DNA from: Microbacterium lacus
GTDB taxonomy: Bacteria > Actinomycetota > Actinomycetes > Actinomycetales > Microbacteriaceae
Direction of reading: 5' to 3'
Assembly: GCF_039531105.1 (NCBI RefSeq)
Contig: NZ_BAAAPK010000001.1
Span: 744,001-808,000 of the forward strand
DNA: 64,000 bases
The notes beneath the pieces are model-generated. The model searched no databases, was not told the origin of the DNA, and worked only from the letters and a program-made list of their open reading frames with translations. Made by a program: the position numbers and the translations under genes. Of the stretch, positions 16,048 through 24,021 are shown piece by piece; the first letter of the stretch is position 1; the number at the start of each line of letters is the position of its first letter.

Positions 16048-16124
16048 GCCGGGGCGCGCAGCATCATCCTGGCGATGTACGCAGATGGCCCCCGCGACCG
16101 ACGCGGCGCCGCCTGCCCGCTTCC

Positions 16125-16130
16125 TAGCGT
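16125..16130 (+). promoter_or_regulatory. -10 box of MacB-like ABC operon (leaderless)
   Basis: TAGCGT with a 7-nt gap to the ATG at 16138. It supports that start rather than an upstream in-frame ATG at 16075. Confidence 0.55.
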
Positions 16131-16137
16131 CGAGGAC

Positions 16138-16929
16138 ATGAACCTCTCCTCCGCAGACCTCGGGCTCGCCGCCCGCGTGCACAACCTGACCAGGACCTAC
16201 GGCGCGGGCGAAAGCGCCGTGCGTGCCCTGGATGACGTGAGCGTCGGGATCCGCCGCGGTCAGTTCACCGCGATCATGGGACCCTCCGGCTCGGGCAAGT
16301 CCACCCTCATGCACATCATGGCGGGCCTGGATGCGGCCACCTCCGGGCACGCGTGGGTCGGCGACACCGACATCACGGCGCTGTCCGATCTCGAGCTGAC
16401 GATCCTGCGCCGCCGGCGGGTGGGTTTCGTCTTCCAGGCGTTCAACCTCGTGCCGACCTTGGACGCGCACGCGAACATCCTCCTGCCCTTCGACCTCGAC
16501 GGACGCCGACCGAGCGCGCTCGAACGTGCCCGCATCGACGCGCTGATCGAGACCCTCGGGCTCGCCTCGCGTCTGGGTCACCGTCCGCACCAGCTGAGCG
16601 GCGGACAGCAGCAGCGCGTGGCGATCGCCCGCGCGCTCGCCACCGCCCCCGACCTCGTCTTCGCCGACGAGCCCACCGGCAACCTCGATTCGCGCAGCGG
16701 CCGCGAAGTGCTGCAGCTCCTGCAGACCGCCAGTCGCGACCACGGCCAATCGATCGCGATGGTCACTCACGATCCGATGGCGGCCGCGCACGCCGACCGG
16801 GTGATCTTCCTCGCGGACGGACGCGTGGTGGCCGACAAGCCGCGTCAGAGCGCCGAGGAGATCTCGGCGTACATGCTCGCGGCCGAGCTCGGCGCGCAGG
16901 CATCGGTCACGCAGGCGGTCCGCGCGTGA
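16138..16929 (+). CDS. ABC transporter ATP-binding protein (MacB/LolD type)
   Basis: A 263-residue ATPase of the mechanotransmission ABC class. It has Walker A GPSGSGKST, a Q-loop near FVFQAFNLVPTLDAH, signature LSGGQQQRV, Walker B LVFADEPTGNLD and switch MVTHD. It pairs with the FtsX-type permease that begins within its stop codon. Such pairs extrude peptides or antibiotics or sense envelope stress. The nearby two-component system is a plausible partner, since BceRS-like systems often sit beside such transporters, but here the kinase is NarL-type and not the intramembrane BceS type. Confidence 0.93.
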   Translation: MNLSSADLGLAARVHNLTRTYGAGESAVRALDDVSVGIRRGQFTAIMGPSGSGKSTLMHIMAGLDAATSGHAWVGDTDITALSDLELTILRRRRVGFVFQAFNLVPTLDAHANILLPFDLDGRRPSALERARIDALIETLGLASRLGHRPHQLSGGQQQRVAIARALATAPDLVFADEPTGNLDSRSGREVLQLLQTASRDHGQSIAMVTHDPMAAAHADRVIFLADGRVVADKPRQSAEEISAYMLAAELGAQASVTQAVRA

Positions 16930-18398
16930 GCGCCCTGACCGCGGAGCGGCCGATCGTGGCGGGCCGCCGGGCAGCGGCATCCGCTCCGCCGGCCTGGTTG
17001 CGCGAGCGGGGGATGGGCGCGAGCATCCTCGTCGCGGCGATCTCGAGCGCGTTCGGTGTCGTGCTGATCAGCACCACGGACTACATCGCCGCGTTCCTGC
17101 GCGCCGACCCCTTCGTCGGCGACAGCGACACCCTCGCGTTCGTCCTGAGCTTCCTCACCGTCCTCCTCGTCGGCGTCGCCGTCTATGTCGCGGCGATCGT
17201 GACGGCCAACACGTTCGCGACGGTGATCGCCGGGCGCACCCGGCGCATCGCACTGCTCCGCCTCATCGGCGCATCCGCCCGTGGGCAGCGCGCCGAGGTG
17301 GCCCGGCAAGGCCTGATCGTCGGCGCGCTCGGCGCGATGCTGGGTCTGGTCGGCGGCACCGCGATCGCGGCGATCGGGCTCGGGGCCGCCGACGCCGCCT
17401 GGGGCCTGTCCGTGCCGGACTTCGCGCTCGTCCAGCCGGTTCTCCTCGTGCCGGCCGTGATCGTCGCGCTCACGACCTGGGCCGCAGCCTGGGCGGGCTC
17501 GCGCCGCGTCCTGGCCGTCACCCCGCTGCAGGCGCTCGGCGGCGCAGTCGAGGCCTCGCGTGAGCAGATCACCGCCCGCACGGGGCGCAATGTCGGCGCC
17601 GCGGTGCTCCTGGTTTCGGGCGCGGCCCTGCTCGCCGCGGGCGTTGCGATCGGACTGGTGATCCCGCTCGGCGTGATCGTGGCGTTCGTCGGCGGCATCC
17701 TGTCCTTCACGGGTCTCGCGCTCGGCGCGACCCTGGTCATGCCGCCCGTGCTCCGCCTGGTCGGCCGTCTGTTCGGACGCTCGGCGACCGCAAGACTGGC
17801 AGCCGAGAACGCGCTGCGCTACCCGGAGCGCTCGTCGCGCATGGCGATCGGCGTCGTGATGGGGGTCACCCTCGTGACGATGTTCGCCGTCGCGATCGAG
17901 TCGGTGAAGGTGCTCCTGACACGGGCGGGTGGAGGCTCGCTGCCGGTCGAGCTGGCGAGCGTGCTCGACTCGTTCTCGGCGATCATGATGGGGCTCGTCG
18001 CGGTCTCGGCCGTGATCGCCGGGGTCGGACTGGTGAATCTGCTCACGATCGGGGTCGTGCAGCGACGCCGCGAGCTCGGCCTGCTGCGCGCGCTCGGGGT
18101 CTCGAACGCGCAGGTGCGGCGCATGGTGCTGCTCGAGGCCGCCCACGTCACGATCGCAGCTCTGGGCACCGGGCTCGTGCTCGGGATCGCATACGGGTGG
18201 GCAGGCGCCCAGTCGCTGCTCGGGTCGGTCCGGGTCGATCCGGACCAGACGACGTCGATGACCCTGGTCTGGCCGGCGGTTCCGCCGGGGCCGCTGGTCG
18301 CGGTCGTGGCCGCGACCACCGTGCTGACCCTGGTCGCGGCGGTCGTCCCCACGCGCCTGGCGACCCGGGTCGCGCCGGTGGAGGCTCTCGCGGAGTGA
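16926..18398 (+). CDS. FtsX-like ABC permease
   Basis: A 490-residue membrane protein with two FtsX repeats. The first repeat is around residues 70-190, with the cytoplasmic loop RIALLRLIGASARGQ. The second is about 345-480, with the matching loop RRELGLLRALGVSNAQVRRM. Ten or so membrane segments are visible, including a hydrophobic linker in the middle. The large extracytoplasmic domain found in MacB is absent, so it looks like the compact actinobacterial exporter form. GTG start overlaps the ATPase stop by 4 bp. Confidence 0.92.
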   Translation: MSALTAERPIVAGRRAAASAPPAWLRERGMGASILVAAISSAFGVVLISTTDYIAAFLRADPFVGDSDTLAFVLSFLTVLLVGVAVYVAAIVTANTFATVIAGRTRRIALLRLIGASARGQRAEVARQGLIVGALGAMLGLVGGTAIAAIGLGAADAAWGLSVPDFALVQPVLLVPAVIVALTTWAAAWAGSRRVLAVTPLQALGGAVEASREQITARTGRNVGAAVLLVSGAALLAAGVAIGLVIPLGVIVAFVGGILSFTGLALGATLVMPPVLRLVGRLFGRSATARLAAENALRYPERSSRMAIGVVMGVTLVTMFAVAIESVKVLLTRAGGGSLPVELASVLDSFSAIMMGLVAVSAVIAGVGLVNLLTIGVVQRRRELGLLRALGVSNAQVRRMVLLEAAHVTIAALGTGLVLGIAYGWAGAQSLLGSVRVDPDQTTSMTLVWPAVPPGPLVAVVAATTVLTLVAAVVPTRLATRVAPVEALAE

Positions 18399-18401
18399 CG
18401 C

Positions 18402-18920
18402 TCAGCCCGCGACGGGCGCCGGGTCGGGTTCCGGATCGTGCGCCCACGTCGGGGCCATCGCGGCGATCCGGGCACCCCGCCACTGCCACGTCGCCCACAG
18501 CATGGGCCAGAGGGCGAGGGCGGTCGGTCCGCCGATCGTGAGGCGGTCGCGCCACAGGGTCTTCGTCGGGTCGCCGGGGGCGGCGGAGATCGCCATCTGG
18601 TGATCCCAGACATCCAGGCTCGCGAGGGGACCGGTGAGGGGGATCCCGCTGTCGCGGAAGATCCGCACCGGTCCGTTCGCGTCCTGCACGGTGCGCTCGC
18701 TCACGTGGATGAGCTGCCGCCCGACCGGGAGGAGACCGGCGACAGAGAGCTGCACCGGGGCATCCGTGCCCGACTCCCACGCGGTGGGCAGGCCCGCGGG
18801 ATCGAGCGGCGACAGCTGCATGAGGGGTCCGTACAGCTCGGCGACGGCGCGGGGGGAGTGCACCGCGCGCCAGGCGGCATCCGCGTCGCAGTCGATCACG
18901 AGCTTCAGGAGGATGCGCAT
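18402..18920 (-). CDS. SRPBCC-fold (START-like) protein
   Basis: A 172-residue soluble protein starting MRILLKLVIDCDADAAWRAV, the usual opening of the SRPBCC/START superfamily in which a beta-sheet grips a helix to form a hydrophobic cavity. WDHQMAISAAP and TLWRDRLTIGGPTALALWPML match the later strands and long C-terminal helix. Ligand and role are unknown. It is convergent with the FtsX gene (3 bp apart) and divergent from the ComB-family gene. Confidence 0.75.
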   Translation of the reverse strand: MRILLKLVIDCDADAAWRAVHSPRAVAELYGPLMQLSPLDPAGLPTAWESGTDAPVQLSVAGLLPVGRQLIHVSERTVQDANGPVRIFRDSGIPLTGPLASLDVWDHQMAISAAPGDPTKTLWRDRLTIGGPTALALWPMLWATWQWRGARIAAMAPTWAHDPEPDPAPVAG

Positions 18921-18951
18921 CGTCCCAGTCTCGCACCCGCTCGGCCCGCCG

Positions 18952-18957
18952 TACGCT
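18952..18957 (+). promoter_or_regulatory. -10 box of ComB-family gene (leaderless)
   Basis: TACGCT with a 6-nt gap to the GTG at 18964 and no ribosome site. Confidence 0.5.
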
Positions 18958-18963
18958 GGAGCG

Positions 18964-19587
18964 GTGTCTCCGTTCGACCAGTCCACGTATCAGGTGCGGA
19001 TGGAGTGGGGTGTCGCGGGCCTGAACCGCCTCGCCTCGGCCGACATCGTCGTGGTCGTCGATGTGCTCCGCTTCAGCTCCACCGTGATCGCCGCGCTCGA
19101 GCGGGGCGGGTCATACCCGCTGGATGCCGCCGCCCATGCCGTCTCGGCGAACGGCGCCGCCGTCGCCGAGACCGCCGGCGCGGGTGACGCGGTCGTCCTG
19201 CTCGGCGGCCTCCGCAACGCCACCGCCGTCGCGCGCGCGGTGCTCGCCGAGCAGCAGCGCCGCGGCGCGCGAACGAGCGTCGCCGTGATCGCGGCGGGCG
19301 AGCAGGCGGATGCCGGGCTCCGCTTCGCGGTCGAAGACCAGCTCGGCGCCGGTGCGGTCATCGCCGCGCTCGGCGCACTCGGGATCGATCACACTTCTCC
19401 CGACGCCGCGGTGGCGGCCGAAGCGGACCGCGCCCTCGGGCGTGCGAGCACGCATCTGCTGACCGCGAGCGGGTCGGGGCTCGAGCTCATCGCTCAGGGC
19501 AGGCGGGACGAGGTGCTCGCCGCGGCCGCGAGGGATGCGGCATCCGTCGTCCCCGTGCTGAGGGGCGGGCTCTTCGTCGCGTTCTGA
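18964..19587 (+). CDS. 2-phosphosulfolactate phosphatase (ComB) family protein
   Basis: A 207-residue protein of the ComB fold. VVVVDVLRFSSTVIAAL (about 29-45) is the hallmark Asp-containing motif of this Mg-dependent phosphatase family, and LLGGLRNATAVARA follows. Archaeal ComB makes coenzyme M by dephosphorylating 2-phosphosulfolactate. Actinobacteria do not make coenzyme M by the known route, so the physiological substrate here is uncertain. The start is fixed by the leaderless -10 box. Confidence 0.82.
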   Translation: MSPFDQSTYQVRMEWGVAGLNRLASADIVVVVDVLRFSSTVIAALERGGSYPLDAAAHAVSANGAAVAETAGAGDAVVLLGGLRNATAVARAVLAEQQRRGARTSVAVIAAGEQADAGLRFAVEDQLGAGAVIAALGALGIDHTSPDAAVAAEADRALGRASTHLLTASGSGLELIAQGRRDEVLAAAARDAASVVPVLRGGLFVAF

Positions 19588-19615
19588 ACGGCGGGCGCCG
19601 CGTTCGGCGGGCCGC

Positions 19616-20104
19616 TCAGCGCGGGGTCATCGCGGCGAGCCGGGTCGCCGGGCTGATCTCGCGTCGGACCCACGTGAAGACGAACCTGTCGTCGAAGCGC
19701 GGCGCGCATTTCGCGCACGACGTCGGTCGGGTCACCCGCCGGTGACGGTACGCGAGGTGGCCCGCCGGACACACGCCGACCCACGGCGCGAGCTCGGTCG
19801 CCGTCTCGCCGTGATGCGTCGTGCCGCCGACGTAGCCGAGGTCACGGGCGATCTTCTTCCACCGGGCGCCGTGGCCCGCGGTCGGACCGGCGAGCGCGTG
19901 GGCGACCTCGTGCAGCAGCGTCTGGTGGTTCGTGTCGTCGTCGTAGCGTGCCGTGAGGTAGCGCGAGACCGTGATGCGCTTGTGTGTGAAGTCGCACTGG
20001 CCGGCGCGGCGCTTGGCGTTGTCGAACCCGAACGACCAGGAGCCGTCGAGGTGGGAGGCGATCAGCGCGTCAGCCCAGACGCGCACACGGTGAAGATCCG
20101 ACAT
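19616..20104 (-). CDS. SprT-like zinc metalloprotease-fold protein
   Basis: A 162-residue protein with the metal motif HEVAH (His65, Glu66, His69) and third ligand His78 in GPTAGHGARWKKIA, as in SprT and the Spartan protease domain. A C-terminal zinc-ribbon-like segment follows (CPAGH and SCAKC, about 120-145). Bacterial SprT-like proteins are poorly characterised; cleavage of DNA-protein crosslinks is known only for eukaryotic relatives. The start is supported by TAGTCT six nt upstream. Confidence 0.85.
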   Translation of the reverse strand: MSDLHRVRVWADALIASHLDGSWSFGFDNAKRRAGQCDFTHKRITVSRYLTARYDDDTNHQTLLHEVAHALAGPTAGHGARWKKIARDLGYVGGTTHHGETATELAPWVGVCPAGHLAYRHRRVTRPTSCAKCAPRFDDRFVFTWVRREISPATRLAAMTPR

Positions 20105-20110
20105 GCGGGG

Positions 20111-20116
20111 AGACTA
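20111..20116 (-). promoter_or_regulatory. -10 box of SprT-like gene (leaderless)
   Basis: TAGTCT on the minus strand with a 6-nt gap to the ATG at 20104. Confidence 0.5.
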
Positions 20117-20138
20117 GAACATCCCTACGACACGGATC

Positions 20139-20666
20139 TCAGCTGGCCACGACCGCGCCGGCACGGCGGCGGTCCGCGGCGTCGATCGCGAGCAGGGTCG
20201 CCTCGAGCTGGTCGTCCGTCGCGCCGGACTCCTGACGCAGGAACAGCGCCTGCTTGAAGTCCGCGCGGGCCGAGACGAAGTCCTCGCTGTCGTAGAAGAC
20301 CTTGCCGCGATGCTGCAGCGCGAACGCGGCGATCGCATTCCAGCCCTGCCCCTCGGCCTCGTACGCGCACGAGGTGAGCTCCTGCTCGGCGGCGGCGTAC
20401 GCGCCGCGGAAGTGCAGGACCGACGCGTGCAGGATGCGGGCCCGGAGCAGATCCTTGCGCGTGCCGGCCATCCGGGCGACCCGCACCGACTGCTCGGACA
20501 GCACGAGGGAGTCCTCCAGGCGACCGAGCACCTTCAGCAGCCACACCCGCTCGAGCAGGGCCGGCAGCGAGCGCTGCTCGCCGATCTCGTCGAGGCGCTC
20601 GGCGCAGGCCCGAGGGTCGACCTGCTCACGCAGCGTGATCGGGTCATACCCGAGGATGTAGCTCAC
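20139..20666 (-). CDS. Small helical-repeat (TPR-like) protein, function unknown
   Basis: A 175-residue all-helical cytoplasmic protein; I do not recognise a named family. Repeated helix pairs such as LPALLERVWLLKVLGRLEDS and DSEDFVSARADFKQALFLRQ look like tetratricopeptide repeats, suggesting a protein-binding scaffold. GTG start behind GAGGAG. It follows the spermidine-synthase-like gene after 93 bp on the same strand. Confidence 0.7.
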   Translation of the reverse strand: MSYILGYDPITLREQVDPRACAERLDEIGEQRSLPALLERVWLLKVLGRLEDSLVLSEQSVRVARMAGTRKDLLRARILHASVLHFRGAYAAAEQELTSCAYEAEGQGWNAIAAFALQHRGKVFYDSEDFVSARADFKQALFLRQESGATDDQLEATLLAIDAADRRRAGAVVAS

Positions 20667-20759
20667 TGTCGACTCCTCTCCGCGCGATGCGATTCGCCTC
20701 TCCAGTGTGCCCCGGGGCGCGATCAGCCCTCGGCGGACGCGCCGCGGTCGCGCGGGAAG

Positions 20760-21629
20760 TCAGCGACCTCTTTCGAAGACGGATGCCGCGGGCCGCGGCG
20801 ACGGCGTGGAATCGGCATCCGTCGCCACGCGCGCCCCGCGCGCGAACTCCTCGAGCTCGCGCCCTTCGGCCACTTTCGCCGGATGCGGCCCCGCCGCCAT
20901 CAGGCGCGGCAGCCAGGCCGAGGGCAAGGGCGCGGGGGAGGCGGCGATCACCAGGTTGCCGAACCGGCGGCCCTTGAGCACCTGCACCTCGGCGAGGACG
21001 ATCACGTGCGCGAACACCGCCTGGACGGTCGCGACCTGGCGCCGTGCGAACGCGAGTCCCGCGCCGTCGGCGACGTTGACCAGCAGCACGCCCTCGGGCG
21101 CGAGGAGTCCCGCGGCGGCCGCGTAGAACTCGCGTGTGGTCAGGTGCGCCGGTGTCTGCGAGCCCGCGTACACGTCCGACACGAGCAGGTCGACCTGTCC
21201 GGTCAGCGCCGCGGGCAGGCGCCGGAGGCCCTCGCGGGCGTCGCCGATGCGGACCCGGATCGCGGCGCCCTTCGGCAGCGGCAGCTCGCTGCGCACGAGG
21301 TCCACGAGGGCCGGCTCGAGCTCGATGACCTGCTGGCGCGAGCCCGGCCGGGTGGCGTCGACGTAGCGGGGGAGGGTCAGCGCGCCGGCGCCGAGGTGCA
21401 CGGCGGTCAGCGGCTGGCGCGGCATCCGCAGCAGGTCGATCACGGCGCCCATCCGGGCGACGTACTCGAAGTGCAGGTGGGTCGGGTCGTCGAGGTCGAC
21501 GTGGGACTGCGGGGTGCCGTCGACCTGCAGCTCCCATCCGCCCGCGTACTCGGAGCGCCTGACCTCCGCGAGGGTGCCGTCGGACAGCCGCGCGGATGCG
21601 GGCGTGTCCTCGAAGCGGGCGCGGGCCAT
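20760..21629 (-). CDS. Spermidine-synthase-like methyltransferase-fold protein
   Basis: A 289-residue Rossmann-fold protein of the PMT/spermidine-synthase superfamily: VHLGAGALTLPRYV (about 76-89) is the nucleotide loop, VIELEPALVDLVR the acidic strand and DLLVSDVYAGSQTPAHL the catalytic region. The N-terminal beta-domain of true spermidine synthases is short. Actinobacterial members of this type are generally of unknown substrate, so polyamine synthesis should not be assumed. The start is set by a leaderless -10 box that mirrors the one of the divergent pxpA gene. Confidence 0.82.
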   Translation of the reverse strand: MARARFEDTPASARLSDGTLAEVRRSEYAGGWELQVDGTPQSHVDLDDPTHLHFEYVARMGAVIDLLRMPRQPLTAVHLGAGALTLPRYVDATRPGSRQQVIELEPALVDLVRSELPLPKGAAIRVRIGDAREGLRRLPAALTGQVDLLVSDVYAGSQTPAHLTTREFYAAAAGLLAPEGVLLVNVADGAGLAFARRQVATVQAVFAHVIVLAEVQVLKGRRFGNLVIAASPAPLPSAWLPRLMAAGPHPAKVAEGRELEEFARGARVATDADSTPSPRPAASVFERGR

Positions 21630-21635
21630 GGGTCC

Positions 21636-21674
21636 ACGCTATCCGGCCGGCTGGCAGGCCCCGGTCGGTAGCGT
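21636..21674. promoter_or_regulatory. Mirror-image divergent leaderless promoters
   Basis: Minus-strand TAGCGT (21641-21636) lies 6 nt from the ATG at 21629. Plus-strand TAGCGT (21669-21674) lies 6 nt from the ATG at 21681. The two starts and boxes form an inverted repeat (TAGCGTGGACSCATG, 14 of 15 positions). Only 27 bp separate the two -10 boxes, so the -35 regions must interleave. Confidence 0.65.
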
Positions 21675-21680
21675 GGACGC

Positions 21681-22436
21681 ATGGGTGCGATCGACCTCAA
21701 CGCAGACCTCGGCGAGACCGTCGACGGCGTGCCCACGGCCGACGACGAAGCGATGTTCGCGGTGATCTCGAGCGCGAGCATCGCGTGCGGCGGACATGCG
21801 GGGGATGCCGTGTCCCTGCGCACCGCCGTGGACCGGGCGGCCCGGCACGGGGTGGCCGTCGGGGCGCACCCGTCGTACCCGGACCGAGCCGGATTCGGTC
21901 GCCTGCCGATGGCGATGCCCGACGACGACCTGACCGCGAGCATCACGGCGCAGCTCGAGGCGCTGATCGCCGCGGGCGGTGACGTCCGCTACGTCAAGCC
22001 GCACGGCGCGCTGTACCACGCCGTCTCGGCCGACCCCGCGGTGGCCGCAGCGGTCGTGCGCGCCGTCGCCGCCCTCTCCGACCGGCTCGGACGCGCGGTG
22101 CCGCTCCTCGGGCTCGGCGGTGCGGGAGAGCGGTCCGCCCGCGCCGCCGGCATCGGCTTCGTCGCGGAGGCGTTCCTGGACCGGGGCTACCTCCCCGACG
22201 GCACCCTCGTGCCCCGGGGGTCGGCGGGGGCGCTGCTCGCCGACCCCGACCTCGTCGCGCGCCGGGCGGTGCGCCTGGTGACCGAGGGCGTGGTGCAGGC
22301 GACCGACGGCACGACGGTGCCGGCGGAGGCGGCATCCCTGTGCCTGCACGGCGACTCGCCCTCGGCCGTCGCGATGGCGCGGGCGGTGCGCGCCGCGCTG
22401 GATGATGCCGGCATCGCGGTGAAGGCGCCGTGGTGA
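21681..22436 (+). CDS. pxpA: 5-oxoprolinase subunit PxpA (LamB/YcsF family)
   Basis: A 251-residue protein with the family landmarks IDLNADLGETVDG (3-15), SIACGGHAGD, GAHPSYPDRAGFGR and YVKPHGALYH. With PxpB and PxpC it forms the ATP-dependent prokaryotic 5-oxoprolinase that opens pyroglutamate, a spontaneous product of glutamine damage, to glutamate. It overlaps the next gene (fused pxpB-pxpC) by 4 bp, so both are translated together. Leaderless start supported by TAGCGT at 21669. Confidence 0.95.
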   Translation: MGAIDLNADLGETVDGVPTADDEAMFAVISSASIACGGHAGDAVSLRTAVDRAARHGVAVGAHPSYPDRAGFGRLPMAMPDDDLTASITAQLEALIAAGGDVRYVKPHGALYHAVSADPAVAAAVVRAVAALSDRLGRAVPLLGLGGAGERSARAAGIGFVAEAFLDRGYLPDGTLVPRGSAGALLADPDLVARRAVRLVTEGVVQATDGTTVPAEAASLCLHGDSPSAVAMARAVRAALDDAGIAVKAPW

Positions 22437-24007
22437 GCACGCGGATCCTCCCGCTCGGTCAGCGCGCCCTGCTGGCAGAAGTGCCCGATCTCGCGGACGT
22501 CCTCGCGCTGCACGCGCGCCTCGAGGCCTCCCGGCCGGCAGGGGTCATCGATCTCGTGCCGGCGGCGCGGACCGTGATGGTGCGGGTCGACCCGCGCGTT
22601 CTGCTCCTGTCGGCGGCGCGCGCGTGGATCGAGGCGGCGTCGACGGATGCCGCTCCCCTTCTCGCCGCGGACACCCGCGAGGTCGAGATCGGCGTGCGGT
22701 ACGGCGGCGCGGATCTCGCCGAGACCGCTCAGCTGCTCGGTGTCTCCGCGGACGAGCTCGTCGCCCGGCACACCGCCGCACGCTGGACGGTCGCGTTCAC
22801 CGGCTTCGCGCCGGGGTTCGGCTATCTGGTGAGCCCGGACTGGCCGTTCGACGTCCCGCGCCTGGCCGCGCCACGCACCCGGGTCCCGGCGGGCGCGGTG
22901 GGCCTGGCCGGGGAGTTCACGGGTGCGTATCCCCGCGCGACTCCCGGCGGCTGGCGACTGATCGGGACGACGGATGCCGCGCTGTTCGATCCGGATGCGG
23001 CATCCCCCGCCCTGCTCGCCCCCGGAACCCGCGTGCGCTTCCGCCCCGCCCGCCCCCGCCCAGACGCTGAGACGACTTCTGCACGTCGAGACCATGGTGT
23101 TCACCCACCGTCTCGACGTGCAGAAGTCGTCTCACGGTCTGGAGGGATCGAGGTCGTGGAGCCGGGGCTGCTCGCCACGGTGCAGGACCTCGGACGCGGG
23201 GGAGCCGCGGCGCTCGGGGTCGCGCGGTCCGGAGCGCTGGACCGGGGCTCCGCCCGCACGGCGAACCGGCTCGTCGGCAACCCCGAGTCCGCCGCCGTCA
23301 TCGAGGTCACGATGGGCGGATTCCGTGCGGTCGCCCGCCGCGACCTGTGGTTCGCGGTGGCCGGAGCGTGGGGACCGATCCGCCTCGCCGGGCACGAGCT
23401 CGACCCCTACGAAGCGCACGCGTGGCCGGCCGGCGAGGAGCTTCACCTGGACTGGTTCGCGCACGGCGCGCGCGGCTACCTCGCCGTCCGCGGAGGCATT
23501 CGGGGCCCGAAGGCCCTCGGCTCGCACGCGACCGACGTCCTGTCCGGCCTCGGCCCGCCGCGCCTGGACGCCGGCGCCGTGCTCGAGGTCGGTGCGACCC
23601 CGGACGCCCCGATACCCGTCGCGGACCTCGCCCCGTGGGGCGCCCCGCACGATGACGAGCTCGAGATCGAGCTCGCCCCCGGCCCGCGGGCCGAGTGGTT
23701 CACGGCATCCGCCCGCGATGCGCTCTTCGAGGCGGTGTGGACGGTCACGAACGACGCCGACCGCGTCGGCATGCGCCTGGACGGACCCGAACTGCAGCGC
23801 GAACGCGCCGGCGAGCTGCCGAGCGAGGCGATGGTGGCCGGCGCTCTCCAGGTGCCGCCGAGCGGGCGTCCCACGATCCTGCTCGCCGATGGTCCGGTCA
23901 CCGGTGGCTACCCCGTGATCGCCGTGGCGACGGATGCCGCGCTCGACCTGCTCGCCCAGGCGAGGCCCGGCACGCGCATCCGCTTCCGCCACGCGCGGCA
24001 GGTCTGA
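22433..24007 (+). CDS. pxpBC: Fused 5-oxoprolinase subunits PxpB-PxpC
   Basis: A 524-residue protein. Residues 1 to about 210 are PxpB/KipI-like, with FTGFAPGFGYL and the cyclophilin-like AGLAGEFTGAYPRATPGGW region. Residues from about 236 onwards are PxpC/KipA-like, with VVEPGLLATVQDLGRGG at the start and YLAVRGGI. Together with PxpA they make 5-oxoprolinase. PxpB and PxpC are separate in E. coli and B. subtilis; here they share one frame. The joint (residues about 212-234) is encoded by a 67-nt palindromic element and has no relation to either family. The GTG at 22433 gives a 4-bp overlap with pxpA; GTG 22430 is an alternative. Confidence 0.92.
   Translation: MSTRILPLGQRALLAEVPDLADVLALHARLEASRPAGVIDLVPAARTVMVRVDPRVLLLSAARAWIEAASTDAAPLLAADTREVEIGVRYGGADLAETAQLLGVSADELVARHTAARWTVAFTGFAPGFGYLVSPDWPFDVPRLAAPRTRVPAGAVGLAGEFTGAYPRATPGGWRLIGTTDAALFDPDAASPALLAPGTRVRFRPARPRPDAETTSARRDHGVHPPSRRAEVVSRSGGIEVVEPGLLATVQDLGRGGAAALGVARSGALDRGSARTANRLVGNPESAAVIEVTMGGFRAVARRDLWFAVAGAWGPIRLAGHELDPYEAHAWPAGEELHLDWFAHGARGYLAVRGGIRGPKALGSHATDVLSGLGPPRLDAGAVLEVGATPDAPIPVADLAPWGAPHDDELEIELAPGPRAEWFTASARDALFEAVWTVTNDADRVGMRLDGPELQRERAGELPSEAMVAGALQVPPSGRPTILLADGPVTGGYPVIAVATDAALDLLAQARPGTRIRFRHARQV
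23068..23134. repeat. 67-nt palindromic element, intact copy in pxpBC
   Basis: Perfect 25-bp arms (23068-23092 and 23110-23134, containing GACGACTTCTGCACGTCGAG) surround a 17-nt loop. It lies in the open reading frame exactly between the PxpB and PxpC parts. It has the same length and ends as the decayed copy at 9019-9085. Its length is not a multiple of three, so insertion would shift frame. Confidence 0.9.
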
Positions 24008-24021
24008 CCGGAGCCGGTGCC

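Noticed and set aside
16075..16137. Upstream ATG as start of the MacB-like ATPase
   Set aside because: The 21 extra residues are Arg/Asp-rich and unlike the family, and the -10 box at 16125 would lie inside the coding region.
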